NCBI GenBank assembly: GCA_006212015.1
Contig: SDAY01000001.1
Coordinates: 1-64,000, forward strand
Origin: Halothiobacillaceae bacterium
Lineage (GTDB): Bacteria > Pseudomonadota > Gammaproteobacteria > Halothiobacillales > Halothiobacillaceae
DNA length: 64,000 nt
Reading direction: 5' to 3'
Shown: positions 61,665 through 64,000 of the stretch, piece by piece
Layout of the letters: each line of letters opens with the position of its first letter
Numbering within the stretch: position 1 is the first letter of the stretch
The notes under the pieces: model-generated
Seen by the model: the letters and a program-made list of their open reading frames with translations, nothing else
Told to the model about the DNA's origin: nothing
Database searches by the model: none
Program-made: the position numbers and the translations under genes

Positions 61665-61670
61665 ATGCAT

Positions 61671-61800
61671 CGTCATTGCGAGCGAGCCTGCCTTTGGCCA
61701 CGAGGCCGAAGGCCGTGCTGGGAAGCCATCCAGAACGCCTGCAGAATCAGCAACCTATGGATCGCCACGTCGTTTCACTCCTCGCGATGACGATTGATTC
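61671..61800 (+). repeat. CGTCATTGCGAG-type dispersed repeat, copy
   Basis: CGTCATTGCGAGCG...CACGAGGCCGAAGGCCGTG...CTCGCGATGACGATTGATTC. Confidence 0.6.
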
Positions 61801-61811
61801 AGCGCTTCCCT

Positions 61812-62048
61812 GGCAGCCTGTCGGACTTGAGGCGAACGGGCTGCAAAGGCTTGCGGAATCCATCCATGGATTCCGCCCTTCGGGTGTCGCTGTGCGACCC
61901 CACGCCGCTCCCGACGGCGCTGTTCGGGCCGGTCCATATTTCGCCGCTATTTTTGGGCCATAGTCCTGGCTATGGCCCGGTAAAATCGTCATGGCTGTCC
62001 TCAGCCGGCGACTTTTTCGCTTCAGCCGCTCAAGTCCGACAGGCTGCT
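61812..62048 (-). mobile_element. MITE-like repeat, copy 2 (237 bp, inverted relative to copy 1)
   Basis: TIRs GGCAGCCTGTCGGACTTGAG / CTCAAGTCCGACAGGCTGCT; reverse complement shares the interior of 34746..34909, with an extra GC-rich segment. Confidence 0.75.
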
Positions 62049-62090
62049 AGTACAATACCCACCCCTTTCTTGCCCGCCTGGAGCCCTCCC

Positions 62091-62945
62091 ATGTCCGCCC
62101 AACTGATTGACGGCAAGCGCGTCGCCGAGGAGGTCGTCACCTCCGTGCGCGAGGGCGTCGAGCAACTCAAGGCCCAGGGCCGCCGCGTGCCCGGCCTTGC
62201 CGTCATCCAGGTCGGCGAGGACCCGGCCTCCAGGGTCTATGTGGGCAACAAGCGCCGCGCCTGCGAGCGCACGGGCATCCATTCCGTCGCCCACGACCTG
62301 CCGGCCGAGACCCGCGAGCAGGCCCTGCTTGACCTGATCGACCAGCTCAATGCCGATCCGTCCATCGACGGCATTCTGGTCCAGCTGCCGCTGCCCGCGC
62401 ATATCGACGCCGAGGCGGTGATCGAGCGCATCCACCCGGACAAGGACGTGGACGGCTTTCATCCCTACAACGTCGGACGCCTGGCCCAGCGCATCCCGCG
62501 CCTGCGTCCCTGCACCCCGTATGGCGTGATGCGCCTGCTGGAAACCTGCGGCATCGATCCGAAAGGCATGGAGGCCGTGGTGGTGGGCGCCTCCAACATC
62601 GTCGGTCGGCCGATGGCGCTGGAGCTGCTGCTGGCGGGCGCGACCGTGACCGTGACCCATCGCTTCACCCGGGACCTCGCCGCCCATGTCGGCCGCGCCG
62701 ACCTGCTGGTGGTGGCCGCCGGCAAGCCGGGTCTGGTCAAGGGCGAGTGGGTCAAGCCGGGGGCGGTGGTGATCGACGTCGGCATCAACCGCCTGGCGGA
62801 CGGCCGCCTGGTCGGTGATGTCGAATTCGAGGCGGCCTTCGAGCGCGCCGGGCACATCACTCCGGTGCCGGGCGGCGTCGGCCCGATGACCGTGGCGATG
62901 CTGATGCAGAACACCCTCGAGGCGCGCATGCTGCGCGCGGAGTGA
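62091..62945 (+). CDS. folD: Methylenetetrahydrofolate dehydrogenase/cyclohydrolase FolD
   Basis: [47 protein letters not shown]. Confidence 0.97.
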   Translation: MSAQLIDGKRVAEEVVTSVREGVEQLKAQGRRVPGLAVIQVGEDPASRVYVGNKRRACERTGIHSVAHDLPAETREQALLDLIDQLNADPSIDGILVQLPLPAHIDAEAVIERIHPDKDVDGFHPYNVGRLAQRIPRLRPCTPYGVMRLLETCGIDPKGMEAVVVGASNIVGRPMALELLLAGATVTVTHRFTRDLAAHVGRADLLVVAAGKPGLVKGEWVKPGAVVIDVGINRLADGRLVGDVEFEAAFERAGHITPVPGGVGPMTVAMLMQNTLEARMLRAE

Positions 62946-63108
62946 GCCCTTGCCAACGCGAAGCGGGCGCAAACCCTCGATGTGCCGCATGTCGCCCCCT
63001 GTCAGGCGGTCCATGGGCTGATGACTCCGCAAACCTGCCGGATGGCTTCCCCCATGGCCCTCGGCCTCGCGGCCAAAGGCGAGATCGCTCGCCATGACGA
63101 TGATGCGC

Positions 63109-63168
63109 CTGTAGGAGCGAGCTTGCTCGCGATCCATGCGGGACATCGCGAGCAAGCTCGCTCCTGCA
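63109..63168. repeat. REP-like palindrome
   Basis: TAGGAGCGAGCTTGCTCGCGAT ... ATCGCGAGCAAGCTCGCTCCT long inverted repeat. Confidence 0.8.
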
Positions 63169-63352
63169 TCTCCTCGCAGGCGCGAATTCATTGGCGCACT
63201 GGCCCTGATCGCGGCGGGGTGCCGTTCCTACCTCGTAGGTGCGAATTCATTCGCACTTGCGCCCGGGGTGCTCGCCACAATTTCTTTACAAGCGCTGACC
63301 GACGGCCCGCGAGGGCGGCAAGCGCTCATCTTGACTTACGGGGGAGCTTCCC

Positions 63353-64000
63353 ATGAACAGACGAACCATGCTGAAGGGGCTTGTGCTGGCGGCGGGCATG
63401 CTGGCCGGGGGGGTGGCCAGTGGGTTGTCGTGGGCGGCCGATCCGTTCCTCATCGGGGTGGCGCCGCACACCAGCGCCCGCGTGCTGATCGAGCAGTACC
63501 AGCCGCTGCGCCTGCATCTGGAACGCGCGCTCGGGCAGCCGGTGGCCATCGTCACCGCCCCCGACTTCACCGAATTCGCCCGCCGCGCGCTGCGCAGCGA
63601 GTACGACCTCGCCATCACCACCGGCCATCAGGCGCGCCTGCTGCAGACGGATGCGGGCGGCCTGCCGCTGCTGACCTACAAGGCGCCGTTCCTTGCCCTC
63701 GCCGTGGTCGCGGCCGGGGGGCCGGTCCATACGATGGATGACCTGCGCGGCAGGACCGTGCTCGGCCTGAGTCCCACCTCGCTGGTCACCCTGTGGGGGC
63801 TGCAGTGGCTGCAGGATGCCGGCCTGCGTGATGTCGCCGTGAACTACGTCAGCGCGGCCGACAGCGTGAGCCAGGTCATCCTCGCCGGGGAGGCCGCCGC
63901 CGGTTTCATCTCCCAGCCCAATTACGACAAGCTCTCCCCGGACGTGGCCCGGCGCCTGCGCATCCTCGAACGCAGCCGGCCGCTCGCGGGCCGCGTCTAT
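63353..64000 (+). CDS. PhnD-like phosphate/phosphonate ABC transporter substrate-binding protein (C-terminus outside window)
   Basis: RR-type signal peptide MNRRTMLKGLVLAAG; FLIGVAPHTSARVLIEQYQPLRLHLERALGQPVAIVTAPDFTEFARRAL; frame open to window end. Confidence 0.85.
   Translation, partial: MNRRTMLKGLVLAAGMLAGGVASGLSWAADPFLIGVAPHTSARVLIEQYQPLRLHLERALGQPVAIVTAPDFTEFARRALRSEYDLAITTGHQARLLQTDAGGLPLLTYKAPFLALAVVAAGGPVHTMDDLRGRTVLGLSPTSLVTLWGLQWLQDAGLRDVAVNYVSAADSVSQVILAGEAAAGFISQPNYDKLSPDVARRLRILERSRPLAGRVY

Noticed and set aside
63136-63741. ORF 63136..63741 overlapping the PhnD-like start
   Set aside because: Out of frame with the convincing signal-peptide-bearing CDS at 63353 and runs through REP sequence

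Overview
GC-rich chromosomal window, probably gammaproteobacterial. Most of it is housekeeping: pilQPONM (pilQ cut by the left edge), a PBP1A gene, hemE, gltD, yqeY-rpsU/tsaD, plsY, bioH-bioC, the cbb3 oxidase cluster ccoNOQP-ccoGHIS, rpoH-ftsX-ftsE-ftsY, two M16 peptidases, rsmD-coaD-fdx, a peroxiredoxin, gluQ, slt, sbcB, slyD, galU, proS, dacA-dat-ybeD-lipB-lipA, mazG, two tandem GH5 cellulase genes, nth, motAB, pyrD, folD and a PhnD-like binding protein cut by the right edge. The most notable points are: (1) a c-di-GMP-I (GEMM) riboswitch-like leader in front of the second of two tandem GH5 genes; (2) a perfect CIRCE operator just upstream of rpoH; (3) a 170-bp dispersed repeat made of five consecutive hairpins, present twice, with compensatory stem changes; (4) a second, MITE-like repeat with about 20-bp terminal inverted repeats, present twice in opposite orientation; (5) an untracked 32-aa membrane microprotein ORF closing the cco cluster; (6) a thioredoxin-like gene cut at its CxxC site by what looks like an IS30-type remnant. 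All calls come from reading the sequence and supplied translations; no database search was run.
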